In this document: in pieces, positions 35,156 to 44,808 of the stretch
How the letters are laid out: each line of letters begins with the position of its first letter
How positions within the stretch are numbered: the stretch's first letter is position 1
From: Hyphomicrobiales bacterium
Lineage (GTDB): Bacteria > Pseudomonadota > Alphaproteobacteria > Rhizobiales > Rhizobiaceae
Length of the DNA stretch: 64,000 nucleotides
Assembly: GCA_900472785.1 (NCBI GenBank)
Contig: UCJH01000028.1
Location: forward strand, 45,031-109,030
Direction of reading: 5' to 3'
Program-made: the position numbers and the translations under genes
Notes under the pieces: model-generated
What the model was told of the DNA's origin: nothing
Seen by the model: the letters and a program-made list of their open reading frames with translations, nothing else
Database searches by the model: none

Positions 35156-37199
35156 TTCGGGCGTCGCCCCCGCTCTGACGAACAAACCCATAAACGACGG
35201 CAAGTCCGAGGCCAGCGCCTCCCTCGTCAACACGCGTCGTGAAGTACGGTTCAAATGCCTTATCCATCGCCTCCGGCGACATACCTTTACCGTCGTCTTT
35301 TACTGCAATGCTCACCGCAGCTTCGCCCGCGGCGCGGCATCGAACGATTATTGTTCCGCCCGATGGCATCGCCGCCGCAGCGTTCAGGCACAGGTTTAGG
35401 ATGGATTGTTCGAACAGCGCCGGGTCTAAAGTAACCTTCGGTAAATTCTCCTCGATGTCGAAGACCAGAAGGCATTGTTCACCGATTGCAATCTCAAGGA
35501 CGTCCGCCATTCCACGCAGCAGAGCGCCAACCTCGACGGCATCGGGATTAATCGGCTGTTGGCTTCCTATGGAAAGCATGCTTCCCGCCAACGAGCGGCC
35601 GCGGTCGGCTGCCTTGCGGATACGAGCGATGTTGCGCTTTTGCCGATCGTTGAAGCCGGTTTCCTGCTCCAATAGTCCGAGGCTGCCGGTGATGATGCCA
35701 ATCATGTTTCCAACTTCATGACTTACTTGGTGCGTCATGCGCATGATTCCATCGAGTCGCAGCGCCCTTGCGGTCTCCGCCTCCTGTCTGTCGAGGTCTG
35801 TAACATCTCGGGCAAGCAGTGCTATTCCCCCGTCCGGTTGTCGTGAGATCGATATTTCAGTTGTCCGCCCCTCTGGCGACCGATGCCGAACGACGGTGCG
35901 GTCGACAAGCGTTCCTGGCTGATCGTCGAAGGGTAGTAGCAACGGATCAACCTCGGGAATCGGTGAGACGAATTTCCGCAACGGCAGCTTTCTCGCCGAG
36001 CCGGTCCATCCGACGAGAGCCATCATACGCCGGTTCATCGTTATCGGCCGACCGATCGGGTCAAACAGAGCGATACCTTCGTTCATATTGCGGAAGGTTG
36101 AACGGATCGTGCGCGCCGCCGCCTCTGCCGTGCGCCGAAGTCGCGAGACCCGCTCCACGCTTTCGCGAAACGCCTGAAAGGCTTCAAGCAGACGCACGAG
36201 CTCTGTTTCCGTGCCTCTGTATTCGGGGGCAACGACATCCTTGCTGCCTTCTGCAAGCGCGTTCATGCCACCGGACAGCGCAACGATCCCGCGTGAGACC
36301 CGCATGACGGATCGGATCGAAAAGATCGCCATGACCAAAACCAGTAGGGATGCGACTGCGACAGTGAGAAGCACGCGGCTAAGAGCTTCCGAGGTCGAGG
36401 CAAGATCGTCAGTGAGGCTGAGGGCAATGGCTTCGCTTTGGGACTCGGTTGCTTGCGAGAGCGCGCGGGAGACTGAGTGCAGCCGTGTCACGGCCGCGCG
36501 TATTGCAAACATTTCCAAGAGATATTGCGTCTGGGCTTCAAAGATTCGTTCGTAAGGTACCAGCTCTGTTGAAGATACTCGCATGTCCGGCGGCGCATGT
36601 GCAAGCCGCGGTGTTATTTCCGCAATATAGCGGCGGCGCAGTTCGCCTAGCTGAAATAGGCTGTCGGAATTCGACGCTGACTGAACCAAAGCGTTGAGAC
36701 TGCGCCGGATATCGATATCGGCGATACCGCCGCCCGTCGCGATCTCGCCCAGCGCCGCTGCGGCCTCCGCCTTATGCTGTTGGGCGGACTCCGCGTCACC
36801 GGCAAGGGCTGTCGTCTGCATGCGGATCGAATCAAGCAGTTCAACAATACGCGCGCTACCAGAGCCTTGGAAGCCAGTTCCTTCTCGTTCAGGCTTCATC
36901 GCCTGCAACAGATTGTCGACTTGCAAAACGACGGCCCGGCTTTCGCTTGACACCCTGTAGGGTGAGGCTGCGTTCATAAGAAATGGGGCGCTTGATACAA
37001 GGTCGGATACCTGGCGCGACACGAGCGAGGCCTTGGCGAGGCTGGAAAAGGCCTGCAACCCGTATTCCGCCATTTCCTCGCGGGCGCGTTGCAGCCCATA
37101 AACGGCTATTGTTGCAAGGCTGAAAGCCAGAATGCAGATGAAGGCAATGGCGAAAGGCAGCCGGAAAGCAATCGAGGAGAGGAAAGGGCGATTGATCAC
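35103..37199 (-). CDS. Membrane sensor histidine kinase (PgtB-like)
   Basis: 698 residues. A membrane helix at about 12-34 and a second at about 277-297 enclose a helical sensory region of about 240 residues. A HAMP-like stretch (298-350) and a PAS domain (about 365-470, NMNEGIALFDPIGRPITMNR) follow. The kinase core has His494 (SHEVGN), N box Asn602/Asn606, G1 DDGKGM (635-640), F box FEPYFTT and G2 GAGLGL (661-666). It overlaps the regulator gene by 4 bases. Divergence from an AfuA-type binding protein pair suggests it senses a substrate-loaded binding protein, as PgtB does with PgtC in phosphoglycerate sensing. Confidence 0.88.
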   Translation of the reverse strand: MINRPFLSSIAFRLPFAIAFICILAFSLATIAVYGLQRAREEMAEYGLQAFSSLAKASLVSRQVSDLVSSAPFLMNAASPYRVSSESRAVVLQVDNLLQAMKPEREGTGFQGSGSARIVELLDSIRMQTTALAGDAESAQQHKAEAAAALGEIATGGGIADIDIRRSLNALVQSASNSDSLFQLGELRRRYIAEITPRLAHAPPDMRVSSTELVPYERIFEAQTQYLLEMFAIRAAVTRLHSVSRALSQATESQSEAIALSLTDDLASTSEALSRVLLTVAVASLLVLVMAIFSIRSVMRVSRGIVALSGGMNALAEGSKDVVAPEYRGTETELVRLLEAFQAFRESVERVSRLRRTAEAAARTIRSTFRNMNEGIALFDPIGRPITMNRRMMALVGWTGSARKLPLRKFVSPIPEVDPLLLPFDDQPGTLVDRTVVRHRSPEGRTTEISISRQPDGGIALLARDVTDLDRQEAETARALRLDGIMRMTHQVSHEVGNMIGIITGSLGLLEQETGFNDRQKRNIARIRKAADRGRSLAGSMLSIGSQQPINPDAVEVGALLRGMADVLEIAIGEQCLLVFDIEENLPKVTLDPALFEQSILNLCLNAAAAMPSGGTIIVRCRAAGEAAVSIAVKDDGKGMSPEAMDKAFEPYFTTRVDEGGAGLGLAVVYGFVRQSGGDARIISVLGEGTTIELQFPV

Positions 37200-37936
37200 G
37201 GCTCAGACTCGCCGTCGTCCAGGTCGAGGACGTAACCTTTTCCTCGCCTCGTCTTGATATGACGTGGCAGATCCGGGTTGCGCTCGATCTTTCGGCGCAG
37301 TCTCAGCACGAGGACATCGACATTGCGGTCGATGTAACGTTCGCTTTCAGAGCCGAGGCGATCCAGGATATGCGCGCGGCTAACGGGCGTGTTAGGCTTC
37401 TCGGCGAGGATTTCGAGGAGGGAGAATTCGGCGCTCGTCAGCGATTTCGTCGAGTCTGTTGCGCAGACAGCGCGACGGCGCTTGAGATCGACCGACCAAT
37501 CGCTGAGCTTCAGGGATGCGGGCTCGTATTCGCGTTCGATCTCCCTTTCTGGTTTGAGCGATGGAAACGTACGGCGCAACACCGCCTTTATGCGCGCGGT
37601 TAGCTCGATCGGTTCAAAGGGCTTGACGACATAATCGTCAGCTGCTGTTTCCAGTCCCAATACCCTATCGGCAGCACTGCCCGCCGCTGTAACCATGATG
37701 ATACCGAGGTTCAGCTGGGCACGAAGCCGCTGTGCGAAGGTTCGGCCGGACGTCCCAGGGAGATTATGGTCGACGAGAACAAGATGCACTGTTTCCCGTG
37801 CCAAAATGCTTGCTGCTTCCTCCGCCGAGGATGCCCTCATGGGAAGCCACCCTTCCGCCTCCATCAGATCGGAAATTAATTCCGCCATATCCGGATCGTC
37901 TTCGACGATCAGAATCCGTACGCTTTCACTCAGCAC
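37196..37936 (-). CDS. OmpR-family response regulator
   Basis: 246 residues if it starts at the GTG at 37936, which has GGGAGGA nine bases upstream; in-frame ATG codons upstream at 37960 and 37984 are alternatives. The receiver domain has the VEDDPD acidic pocket (residues 11-16), phosphoacceptor Asp56 (LVDHNLPG) and KPF near 106. The C-terminal winged helix (about 140-240) has LTSAEFSLLEILAEKPNTPVSR and DVLVLRLRRKIE with RGKGYVL. It most likely activates the divergent transporter operon. It is the first gene of the unit with the kinase. Confidence 0.9.
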   Translation of the reverse strand: MLSESVRILIVEDDPDMAELISDLMEAEGWLPMRASSAEEAASILARETVHLVLVDHNLPGTSGRTFAQRLRAQLNLGIIMVTAAGSAADRVLGLETAADDYVVKPFEPIELTARIKAVLRRTFPSLKPEREIEREYEPASLKLSDWSVDLKRRRAVCATDSTKSLTSAEFSLLEILAEKPNTPVSRAHILDRLGSESERYIDRNVDVLVLRLRRKIERNPDLPRHIKTRRGKGYVLDLDDGESEP

Positions 37937-38006
37937 ATGCAGTCCTCCCATGTTGATCATAGGCGCGGCGGCGGCAATGATCAAAGCAACTAGCGTTATG
38001 ACGATT

Positions 38007-38068
38007 GCAACAATTGTAATCTTTGTAACGTTCGCCGCGATCCCGGGGGCTGGTTGTAAGATCCGTAA
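38007..38068. promoter_or_regulatory. Direct-repeat array, probable response-regulator binding site
   Basis: G[C/T]AA is repeated at 38007, 38016 and 38025 (9-bp steps), and again at 38056 and 38065 (9-bp step). The two groups lie 40 bp apart (38016 to 38056). OmpR-family regulators bind tandem direct repeats spaced about one helical turn. The array lies in the divergent region between the regulator and the first binding protein gene, 80-140 bp before the latter. Confidence 0.5.
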
Positions 38069-38150
38069 TCATTCTTCGATTGCGGTGCGCGGTGGATGTG
38101 ACATCCTGACTGCGGAGATTGGGGCGTTAGCGCTTCAAATGGAGGACATC

Positions 38151-39173
38151 GTGAGACTTTTCACCGCTTTCGGCGCGGGCTTAGCCTTTTGGCTGGGTAG
38201 CGCTTTTACAAGCACCGCGGCGCCTTCGCTCAACGTTTTGTGCGGCGTCGACGAGGCATGGTGTTCCACAATGGAGAAGGCGTTTGAAGCGAAGTCGGGC
38301 CTCGATATTACAATGTCTCGCAAGAGCACCGGCGATATTCTGAACCAGATTCGTGCAGAGAAGAGTGCTCCGACTATCGACGTGTGGTGGGGAGGGACGG
38401 GCGATACCCATTTGCAGGGCGGATCGGAAGACCTGCTCCAGCCGTACCAACCGGCCCATAAGCGTGACCTCCTGCCTTGGGCGCAGAATTTCTTTTCAAT
38501 CTCGGGAGGTCGTTCTGCCGGCATCTATGCCGGTGCCCTTGGGTTCGCGTATAATTCCAACTTGCTTCGCAAACTGAAACTGCCGGCGCCTACGTGTTGG
38601 CGCGATCTGACTGACCCGGTTTACAGAGGTCATGTCCGTAGCGGTAATCCAAACTCATCTGGTACCGCGTTTACGATGCTCGCGACGTTGGTTCAGCTAT
38701 TTGGCGAGGACGAAGCATTTCGCTTCATGGCAAAGCTCAATCAAAACATCGATCAGTATACGTCTGCAGGCTCCGCCCCGGTCAAGGCGGCGGCACGCGG
38801 CGAGACGCTGATCGGAATTTCCTTCATGCACGACTCAGTCACTCTGAAGTTGGCAGGCGCACCGCTGGTGATCGTTGCCCCATGCGAGGGCACCGGATAC
38901 GAGATCGGCGCAGTCAGCATCATCAAGGGCTCACGCAACCCTGGAAATGCAAAGCTATTTGTCGATTTCGCATTGAGTCCGGAAGGGCAGGGCACAGGGG
39001 CCGTATCGGGTCAGAACCAGGTGCCATCGAATGCTCTGACGGCATTGCCGCTCTCTGCCCCGGACATCTCGCTGATCAAAATGGTTGATTACGACTTCGC
39101 CACCTTCGGGTTGCCGGGAGAACGAAGTCGCTTACTCGAAAAGTTCGATACCAGCATCATCGCGACGAACTGA
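38151..39173 (+). CDS. AfuA/FbpA-type periplasmic binding protein, first paralog (PgtC-like)
   Basis: 340 residues from the GTG at 38151, which follows GGAGGACATC and places a signal peptide at the N-terminus (cut after about residue 25). It shares with the next gene IDVWWGGTGDTHLQ, GIYAGALGFAYN, GNPNSSGTAF, QYTSAGSAPVKAAARGET, GISFMHDS and CEGTGYEIGAVSIIKGS. AfuA-type proteins bind sugar phosphates and FbpA-type proteins bind iron. It is the gene nearest the divergent two-component system and may be a sensory binding protein comparable to PgtC, with the second paralog serving transport. That division of labour is inferred. Confidence 0.82.
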   Translation: MRLFTAFGAGLAFWLGSAFTSTAAPSLNVLCGVDEAWCSTMEKAFEAKSGLDITMSRKSTGDILNQIRAEKSAPTIDVWWGGTGDTHLQGGSEDLLQPYQPAHKRDLLPWAQNFFSISGGRSAGIYAGALGFAYNSNLLRKLKLPAPTCWRDLTDPVYRGHVRSGNPNSSGTAFTMLATLVQLFGEDEAFRFMAKLNQNIDQYTSAGSAPVKAAARGETLIGISFMHDSVTLKLAGAPLVIVAPCEGTGYEIGAVSIIKGSRNPGNAKLFVDFALSPEGQGTGAVSGQNQVPSNALTALPLSAPDISLIKMVDYDFATFGLPGERSRLLEKFDTSIIATN

Positions 39174-39294
39174 CCGAGATCGCCTGACATCACCCCTATT
39201 GGAATTCTCAAGAGCCGCTCTTGCGATCGTCCGATCGCCTCGACGTGTCTCTTTCATACCAATGTCAAAAACTACAACAACAGGAGAAAACACC

Positions 39295-40323
39295 ATGAAA
39301 CTAAAACCTCTTGCCCTCATGCTTTTCGCTGGGACGACACTTGCCGCATTTTCGGCACAGGCCGCCGGCGATCTCAATCTGATCTGCTCGGCCGACGTCG
39401 TGATCTGCGAGCAGATGAAAGGCGATTTCGAAAAGGCTCATGGCGACATCAAGGTCAACATGGTGCGCCTATCTTCGGGCGAAACCTATGCCAAGATCCG
39501 CGCAGAAGCCCGCAACCCTAAGACCGACATCTGGTGGGCCGGCACGGGCGACCCCCATCTCCAGGCTGCATCCGAAGGCCTGACGCAGGAATACAAGTCG
39601 CCGCTGCTCGACCAGTTACAGGATTGGGCAAAGAAGCAGGCGGAAAGCTCAGGCTACAGGACGGTTGGCGTCTATGCCGGTGCGCTTGGCTGGGGATACA
39701 ACACCGAAATCTTCAAGGCCAAGGGCTTCAAGGAGCCAAAATGCTGGGCTGATCTTCTGGATCCTGCCTTCAAGGGCGAAGTCCAGATTGCCAATCCGAA
39801 CTCGTCGGGTACTGCCTATACAGCACTTGCCTCACTTGTCCAGATTATGGGCGAGGACAAGGCCTATGACTATCTCAAGAAGCTGAACGTCAATATCTCG
39901 CAATATACCAAGTCGGGCTCCGCACCGGTAAAGGCCGCCGCGCGCGGTGAAACAGCGATCGGTATCGTCTTCATGCATGATGCCGTTGCCCAGACGGCAG
40001 AAGGCTTCCCGGTCAAGTCGGTAGCACCTTGTGAAGGTACCGGTTACGAGATCGGCTCGATGTCGATTGTCAAGGGAGCAAAGAACCTCGACAATGCCAA
40101 AACTTGGTACGACTGGGCCCTGCAGCCGGACGTGCAGTCGCGCATGAAGGATGCGAAATCTTTCCAGCTTCCGTCCAACAAGACGGCTGAGATCCCCAAG
40201 GAAGCGCCGCGCTTCGAGGACATCAAGCTGATCGACTACGACTTCAAGACCTATGGCGATCCGGCTAAGCGCAAGGAACTGCTCGAGCGCTGGGATCGCG
40301 AAGTCGGCGCAAGCGCCAACTGA
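39295..40323 (+). CDS. AfuA/FbpA-type periplasmic binding protein, second paralog
   Basis: 342 residues from the ATG at 39295, preceded by ACAGGAGAAAACACC, with a signal peptide cut after QAA (about residue 23). It keeps the paralog blocks TDIWWAGTGDPHLQ, GVYAGALGWGYN, ANPNSSGTAYT, QYTKSGSAPVKAAARGET and CEGTGYEIGSMSIVKGA. The well-matched ribosome site and position beside the permease gene suggest that it is the transport binding protein. Annotations as iron(III)-binding are common for this family, but the neighbouring phosphatase and the AfuA likeness favour sugar phosphates. Confidence 0.87.
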   Translation: MKLKPLALMLFAGTTLAAFSAQAAGDLNLICSADVVICEQMKGDFEKAHGDIKVNMVRLSSGETYAKIRAEARNPKTDIWWAGTGDPHLQAASEGLTQEYKSPLLDQLQDWAKKQAESSGYRTVGVYAGALGWGYNTEIFKAKGFKEPKCWADLLDPAFKGEVQIANPNSSGTAYTALASLVQIMGEDKAYDYLKKLNVNISQYTKSGSAPVKAAARGETAIGIVFMHDAVAQTAEGFPVKSVAPCEGTGYEIGSMSIVKGAKNLDNAKTWYDWALQPDVQSRMKDAKSFQLPSNKTAEIPKEAPRFEDIKLIDYDFKTYGDPAKRKELLERWDREVGASAN

Positions 40324-40473
40324 GCGCGGATACTGCGGGAGCGGGGCAACAGCTAATCCTGCTCTCGCCAACACTTCCCCGGCCCGGAAGCCGCTCCCAA
40401 GTCCCTCCACAGGCGGGATGCGGTTTCCGGCCACCACTCCAAATCGACGCCATGAAAAGGCGCGGGGATCGTC

Positions 40474-42702
40474 ATGGACAATCGCAACCGAAGACTGGAC
40501 ATTGCCCTGACGCTTGGCATCGCAGCGTTTCTGCTCTTGCCCTGGTACAGGATCGAGGGCGGATTCCTGGGTTTCGGCTGGCTTGCCGGTTTTCCGGGCG
40601 AGGCCGCCGTTGCCCCGGGCATCCTTCAGATCTTCGGTTCTGGCCGCTTCTGGCTTGCAATTGCCGCCGCGCTGCTGGCCGTGGCTACCGCGGCCCGGTT
40701 TGTCCGTGATCCCATGCGGCGCGGCACGCTACTCGCCTCGGCCGGTGCCGCCGGCGTGTTGTTCCTCACATTGCAGGGCCTAGCCATCGGCTTTTCCGGC
40801 TGGACCTGGACGATCAGCGAGACCTTGTTCGGCGCGCTTGCGGACGGGCAACCATCGATGGGCGCTGGGGCGATCCTGTTGTCACTCGTGTTCGTGCTGA
40901 TCTTCTCCTTCGGCCTTGCCGAACGCGGCGTGATGAAAGGCGATGCCTTCGTCGTTGCCTCGATTGCCACGCTTGTCTTTCTTGTCGCAATCTTTGTCTT
41001 CTACCCCGTTGGTTCAATGCTGGTGGGTGCCTTCCAGGATTTCGACGGTTCGTTCAATCCCGACGGTTTTACGCGCAACATCCAGGATAGCTCGATCTGG
41101 AGCCTTGGTTGTGTCGTGGGCGGCGAGCGCTGCGGTGTGGCCTGGCGCACGCTGTGGCTGGCGATCATGACAGCGAGCGGTTCGACGGTCATGGGGCTGG
41201 CCTTCGCGCTGGTCGCCACTCGCACCCGTTTCCCGTTCAAGAAGGGCTTGCGGCTTCTGACAGTGCTGCCTATCATCACCCCGCCCTTCGTTATCGGTCT
41301 CGCGCTCACGCTTCTGTTCGGTCGCGCCGGCGTCATTACGCAAGGACTTTCAAGTCTGTTCGGTGTTGAGCCCGGCCGCTGGCTCTATGGTCTGACCGGC
41401 ATCTGGATCGCGCAGGTTCTGTCGTTTACGCCGATTTCTTTTCTCGTGCTCATAGGCGTTGTCGAAGGCGTCAGCCCATCGATGGAAGAGGCATCGCAGA
41501 CGCTGCGCGCCGATCGCTGGCGCACCTTCTGGCGCGTGTCGTTGCCGCTGATGAAGCCGGGCATCGCCAATGCCTTTCTGATCGGTTTCATCGAGAGCAT
41601 GGCAGATTTCGGCAATCCACTGGTGCTGGGTGGCAGTCACGGTGTTCTCTCGACGGAAATCTTCTTCGCGGTCGTCGGTTCGCAGAACGATCCCTCCCGT
41701 GCGGCCGTTCTCGCCATAATCCTGCTTTGCTTCACGCTGACAGCCTTTCTTGCCCAACGCTACTGGCTGGCTGGCAAGAATTTCGCCACCGTCACTGGCA
41801 AGGGCGACAGTGGCTCGCACATCGCCCTGCCGAAGCCGCTGTCCATTGGCGTGCATGCCTTGGTCATCCCGTGGATGCTCTTCACGATCGTGATCTACGG
41901 GATGATCCTGTTCGGCGGTTTCGTGAAGACCTGGGGTCTCGACAACTCGCTGACGCTGGACCATTACGAGCGGGCCTTCTCGGTCGAGTTCCGCGATGGC
42001 GTGCTGGCCTGGACCGGTGTTGCCTGGAATTCCTTCTGGACGACGATGGAGATCGCTCTGATCTCGGCGCCGCTGACGGCTGCTGTCGGGCTGCTGACCG
42101 CCTATCTCATCGTTCGTCAGAAATTCGCCGGCCGCAATGTCTTCGAATTCGCGCTGATGATGAGCTTCGCGATCCCCGGCACGGTCATCGGCATCAGCTA
42201 CATCATGGCCTTCAATCTGCCGCCGCTGGAAATGACCGGCACGGCGCTAATCCTGATTGCCTGCTTCGTCTTCCGCAACATGCCGGTCGGTGTGCGCGGC
42301 GGGGTGGCGGCGATGAGCCAACTTGACAAGAGCCTGGACGAAGCGTCGCTGACACTCCGCGCCACCAGCTTCCGCACGATCCGCAAGGTCATCCTTCCAC
42401 TCCTGCGCCCGGCGATCACGGCCGCGTTGGTCTATTCCTTCGTCCGCGCCATAACCTCGATCAGTGCCGTCATCTTTCTCGTCAGCGCCGAATACAATAT
42501 GGCGACCTCCTACATTGTCGGCCTTGTCGAGAACGGCGAATACGGCGTGGCGATCGCCTATTCCTCCATGCTGATCGTCGTGATGGTCGTGATCATCGCC
42601 GGCTTCCAGCTTCTTGTCGGCGAACGCAGGCTGCGGCGCGAAAATCGCGTTGCCGGCGTCACCGCCCCCTCCCTTCCCCTCGCCCAGGAGAAAACCGCAT
42701 GA
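40474..42702 (+). CDS. ABC transporter fused double permease (AfuB type)
   Basis: 742 residues with about 14 hydrophobic segments: an N-terminal hydrophobic region, then two binding-protein-dependent permease modules. Two EAA loops are visible, EEASQTLRADRWRTFWRVSL near residue 340 and DEASLTLRATSFRTIRKVIL near 630. Both halves of the channel are therefore on one chain, as in AfuB/FbpB proteins. It overlaps the ATPase gene by 4 bases. The long hydrophobic N-terminal extension before the first module matches AfuB rather than the shorter FbpB. Confidence 0.92.
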   Translation: MDNRNRRLDIALTLGIAAFLLLPWYRIEGGFLGFGWLAGFPGEAAVAPGILQIFGSGRFWLAIAAALLAVATAARFVRDPMRRGTLLASAGAAGVLFLTLQGLAIGFSGWTWTISETLFGALADGQPSMGAGAILLSLVFVLIFSFGLAERGVMKGDAFVVASIATLVFLVAIFVFYPVGSMLVGAFQDFDGSFNPDGFTRNIQDSSIWSLGCVVGGERCGVAWRTLWLAIMTASGSTVMGLAFALVATRTRFPFKKGLRLLTVLPIITPPFVIGLALTLLFGRAGVITQGLSSLFGVEPGRWLYGLTGIWIAQVLSFTPISFLVLIGVVEGVSPSMEEASQTLRADRWRTFWRVSLPLMKPGIANAFLIGFIESMADFGNPLVLGGSHGVLSTEIFFAVVGSQNDPSRAAVLAIILLCFTLTAFLAQRYWLAGKNFATVTGKGDSGSHIALPKPLSIGVHALVIPWMLFTIVIYGMILFGGFVKTWGLDNSLTLDHYERAFSVEFRDGVLAWTGVAWNSFWTTMEIALISAPLTAAVGLLTAYLIVRQKFAGRNVFEFALMMSFAIPGTVIGISYIMAFNLPPLEMTGTALILIACFVFRNMPVGVRGGVAAMSQLDKSLDEASLTLRATSFRTIRKVILPLLRPAITAALVYSFVRAITSISAVIFLVSAEYNMATSYIVGLVENGEYGVAIAYSSMLIVVMVVIIAGFQLLVGERRLRRENRVAGVTAPSLPLAQEKTA

Positions 42703-43760
42703 TCAACACACGCGCCGGCTCCGTCGTCTTCCAGAATATCAAAAAGCAGTTCGGCAGCTTCACCGCCATTCACGATCTGTCGCTGACCATCGAACCAGGC
42801 CAGCTGGTTACCCTGCTCGGCCCTTCCGGCTGCGGAAAGACGACGACCCTGCGCATGCTGGCCGGCCTCGAACACCCGACATCGGGAAAGATCCTGATCG
42901 GCGGCAAGGACGTCACTATGCTGCCGGCCAACGAGCGTGATGTCTCGATGGTGTTCCAGTCCTACGCCTTGTTTCCGCACATGACCTCGCTGGACAATGT
43001 GGCCTACGGCCTGGAATCGTCCGGTCTGAAGAAGAAGGAGGCGCGGGAAAAGGCGGAAGAAGGCCTGAAGCTCGTCGGCCTTGCCGGCATGGGCGTGCGG
43101 CTTCCCGCCGAGCTTTCGGGCGGTCAGCAGCAGCGCGTTGCCGTTGCCCGCGCGCTGGTGCTAGAGCCCCAGGTTCTTTTGCTCGACGAGCCATTGTCCA
43201 ACCTCGACGCGCGATTGCGCCGCCAGGTGCGCACCGAAATCCGCGACCTGCAGCAGCGTCTCGGTTTTACCGCCGTCTACGTGACCCACGATCAGGACGA
43301 GGCACTAGCCGTCTCCGATCGGATCATCATCATGAAGGACGGTGTGATCGCCCAGGAAGGCTCACCACGTGATCTCTACGAGGCGCCAGCCTCGGCTTTC
43401 ATCGCCGACTTTATGGGTGAGGCCAATGTCGTGACCTGCGATGTCATCAGCGTCGAAGGCGCCGATGCCACAATCCGCATCGGCGGGCTCGAACATCGCG
43501 TACCCAGCCGCAATGCCAAGTCCGGGCCGGCAAAGCTTGCGGTGCGGCCAAACTCGATCACGCTGGAGCCGGCATCAGATGCTGCCTTTCCGGGCCGGAT
43601 CACCCATGCCGCCTATCTCGGTGACCATGTCGAATACGAGGTGGAGACTAGCACAGGTAGGCTTTTCGTCGTCGATACGGCTGTAGAGCGGTCCCTGGCA
43701 CCGGCGACCGAAGTCGCTATCGGCTTCAAGGGACGCGGTATTGCCATCATCAACGGCTGA
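42699..43760 (+). CDS. ABC transporter ATP-binding protein (AfuC/FbpC type)
   Basis: 353 residues. Walker A is GPSGCGKTT (about 44-52), the signature is LSGGQQQR, Walker B is [13 protein letters not shown] and the H loop is YVTHDQDEA. The C-terminal TOBE domain covers about 270-350 (VRPNSITLEP). It powers the fused permease. The 4-base overlap with the permease gene and the 29-bp gap to the phosphatase gene indicate one operon. Confidence 0.93.
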   Translation: MINTRAGSVVFQNIKKQFGSFTAIHDLSLTIEPGQLVTLLGPSGCGKTTTLRMLAGLEHPTSGKILIGGKDVTMLPANERDVSMVFQSYALFPHMTSLDNVAYGLESSGLKKKEAREKAEEGLKLVGLAGMGVRLPAELSGGQQQRVAVARALVLEPQVLLLDEPLSNLDARLRRQVRTEIRDLQQRLGFTAVYVTHDQDEALAVSDRIIIMKDGVIAQEGSPRDLYEAPASAFIADFMGEANVVTCDVISVEGADATIRIGGLEHRVPSRNAKSGPAKLAVRPNSITLEPASDAAFPGRITHAAYLGDHVEYEVETSTGRLFVVDTAVERSLAPATEVAIGFKGRGIAIING

Positions 43761-43789
43761 GCCACACAATATCACAGAAGGACCATTTC

Positions 43790-44587
43790 ATGACATCGCA
43801 GATCTCCGGGCTTGACGTGCGCTTTACCCTGGCACAGGCCATCGCCAAAGAAGCCGGCGCTGTTGCTCTCGACTTTTACAACAGGCGCGAGACGCTGGTG
43901 ATCGAAACCAAGCGTGACCTGCAGGACGTTGTCTCCATTGCCGACCGCGAGGTCGAGAACCTCATTCGCGCCCGCGTCGCCGAGGTCAACCCGGGCGACG
44001 GGTTCCTGGGTGAGGAATATGGTCTTGCCCCCGGCGATTCTGGCTATACTTGGGTCGTCGATCCGATCGACGGCACCAGCCCTTTCGTCAACGGCATGCC
44101 GAACTGGTGCGTCTCGATCGCTGTGCTGCACAACAACGAACCGGTGATTGGCGTCATCTGTGCCCCCTGCCATGACGAACTCTATGCCAGCGCGAGCGGC
44201 AAGGGCGCGACGCTTAACGGCCGGGTGCTGACCCTTGACCCCTCCCGCACGATCCGCAACGCCGTTACCGGCATCGGCGCCAACAACTACGTGACGCCTG
44301 CCTTTGTCGGCAAGATGGTCGAGGACATTCTGGCAGCAGGCGGCAATTTCATCCGCAATGGTTCCGGCGCGCTGATGCTCGCCTATGTCGCGGCTGGCCG
44401 TCTCGTCGGCTATTACGAGCCTTACATGCATGCCTGGGATTGCCTGGCCGGCTACTGCCTGGTCAAGGAAGCCGGCGGCTGGTACCACCCCTTCCCCGTT
44501 GATGGCGATCGCCTGACCAATGGCGCGCCGGTGCTGGCCGCTGCCCCCGGAGCGCGCGACGATCTGATGAAAATCGCCGGCCTGTAG
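43790..44587 (+). CDS. Inositol-monophosphatase-family phosphatase
   Basis: 265 residues of the IMPase fold. Metal-binding motifs are seen as GEEYG (about 82-86), DPIDGTSPFVNGMP (about 98-111) and WDCLAGYCLVKEAGG near residue 218. The family includes inositol-1-phosphatase, histidinol-phosphatase (HisN) and fructose-1,6-bisphosphatase-like enzymes. As the last gene of an AfuABC-type operon it may remove phosphate from the imported ester, releasing a sugar or polyol. The exact substrate cannot be read from the sequence. Confidence 0.87.
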   Translation: MTSQISGLDVRFTLAQAIAKEAGAVALDFYNRRETLVIETKRDLQDVVSIADREVENLIRARVAEVNPGDGFLGEEYGLAPGDSGYTWVVDPIDGTSPFVNGMPNWCVSIAVLHNNEPVIGVICAPCHDELYASASGKGATLNGRVLTLDPSRTIRNAVTGIGANNYVTPAFVGKMVEDILAAGGNFIRNGSGALMLAYVAAGRLVGYYEPYMHAWDCLAGYCLVKEAGGWYHPFPVDGDRLTNGAPVLAAAPGARDDLMKIAGL

Positions 44588-44808
44588 TTTATCGGATCAA
44601 AGGGCGCTTTTAAGCCCAGGCGGCGACAGACGATCGCCTGGGGTAACATGCGGATAGCAATTGACGTTAGAATTCGGCTCAGTTCGCATTTGCACATTGG
44701 ATCTGACGTGGACGTGCATAGCCGACGCGACCCAATCAAAGGTGATTAACGTTCGCTTGATATTCAACAATCGGGCGATCAAGCCTGCGGACACTGGAGA
44801 ACCGATCC
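44588..44808. other. Convergent intergenic region with hairpin
   Basis: Between the phosphatase gene and the ugp operon end. A perfect 8-bp inverted repeat, CCCAGGCG (44615-44622) and CGCCTGGG (44635-44642), has a 12-base loop and no T-run. It may help stop transcription from either side. No gene is seen. Confidence 0.45.
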
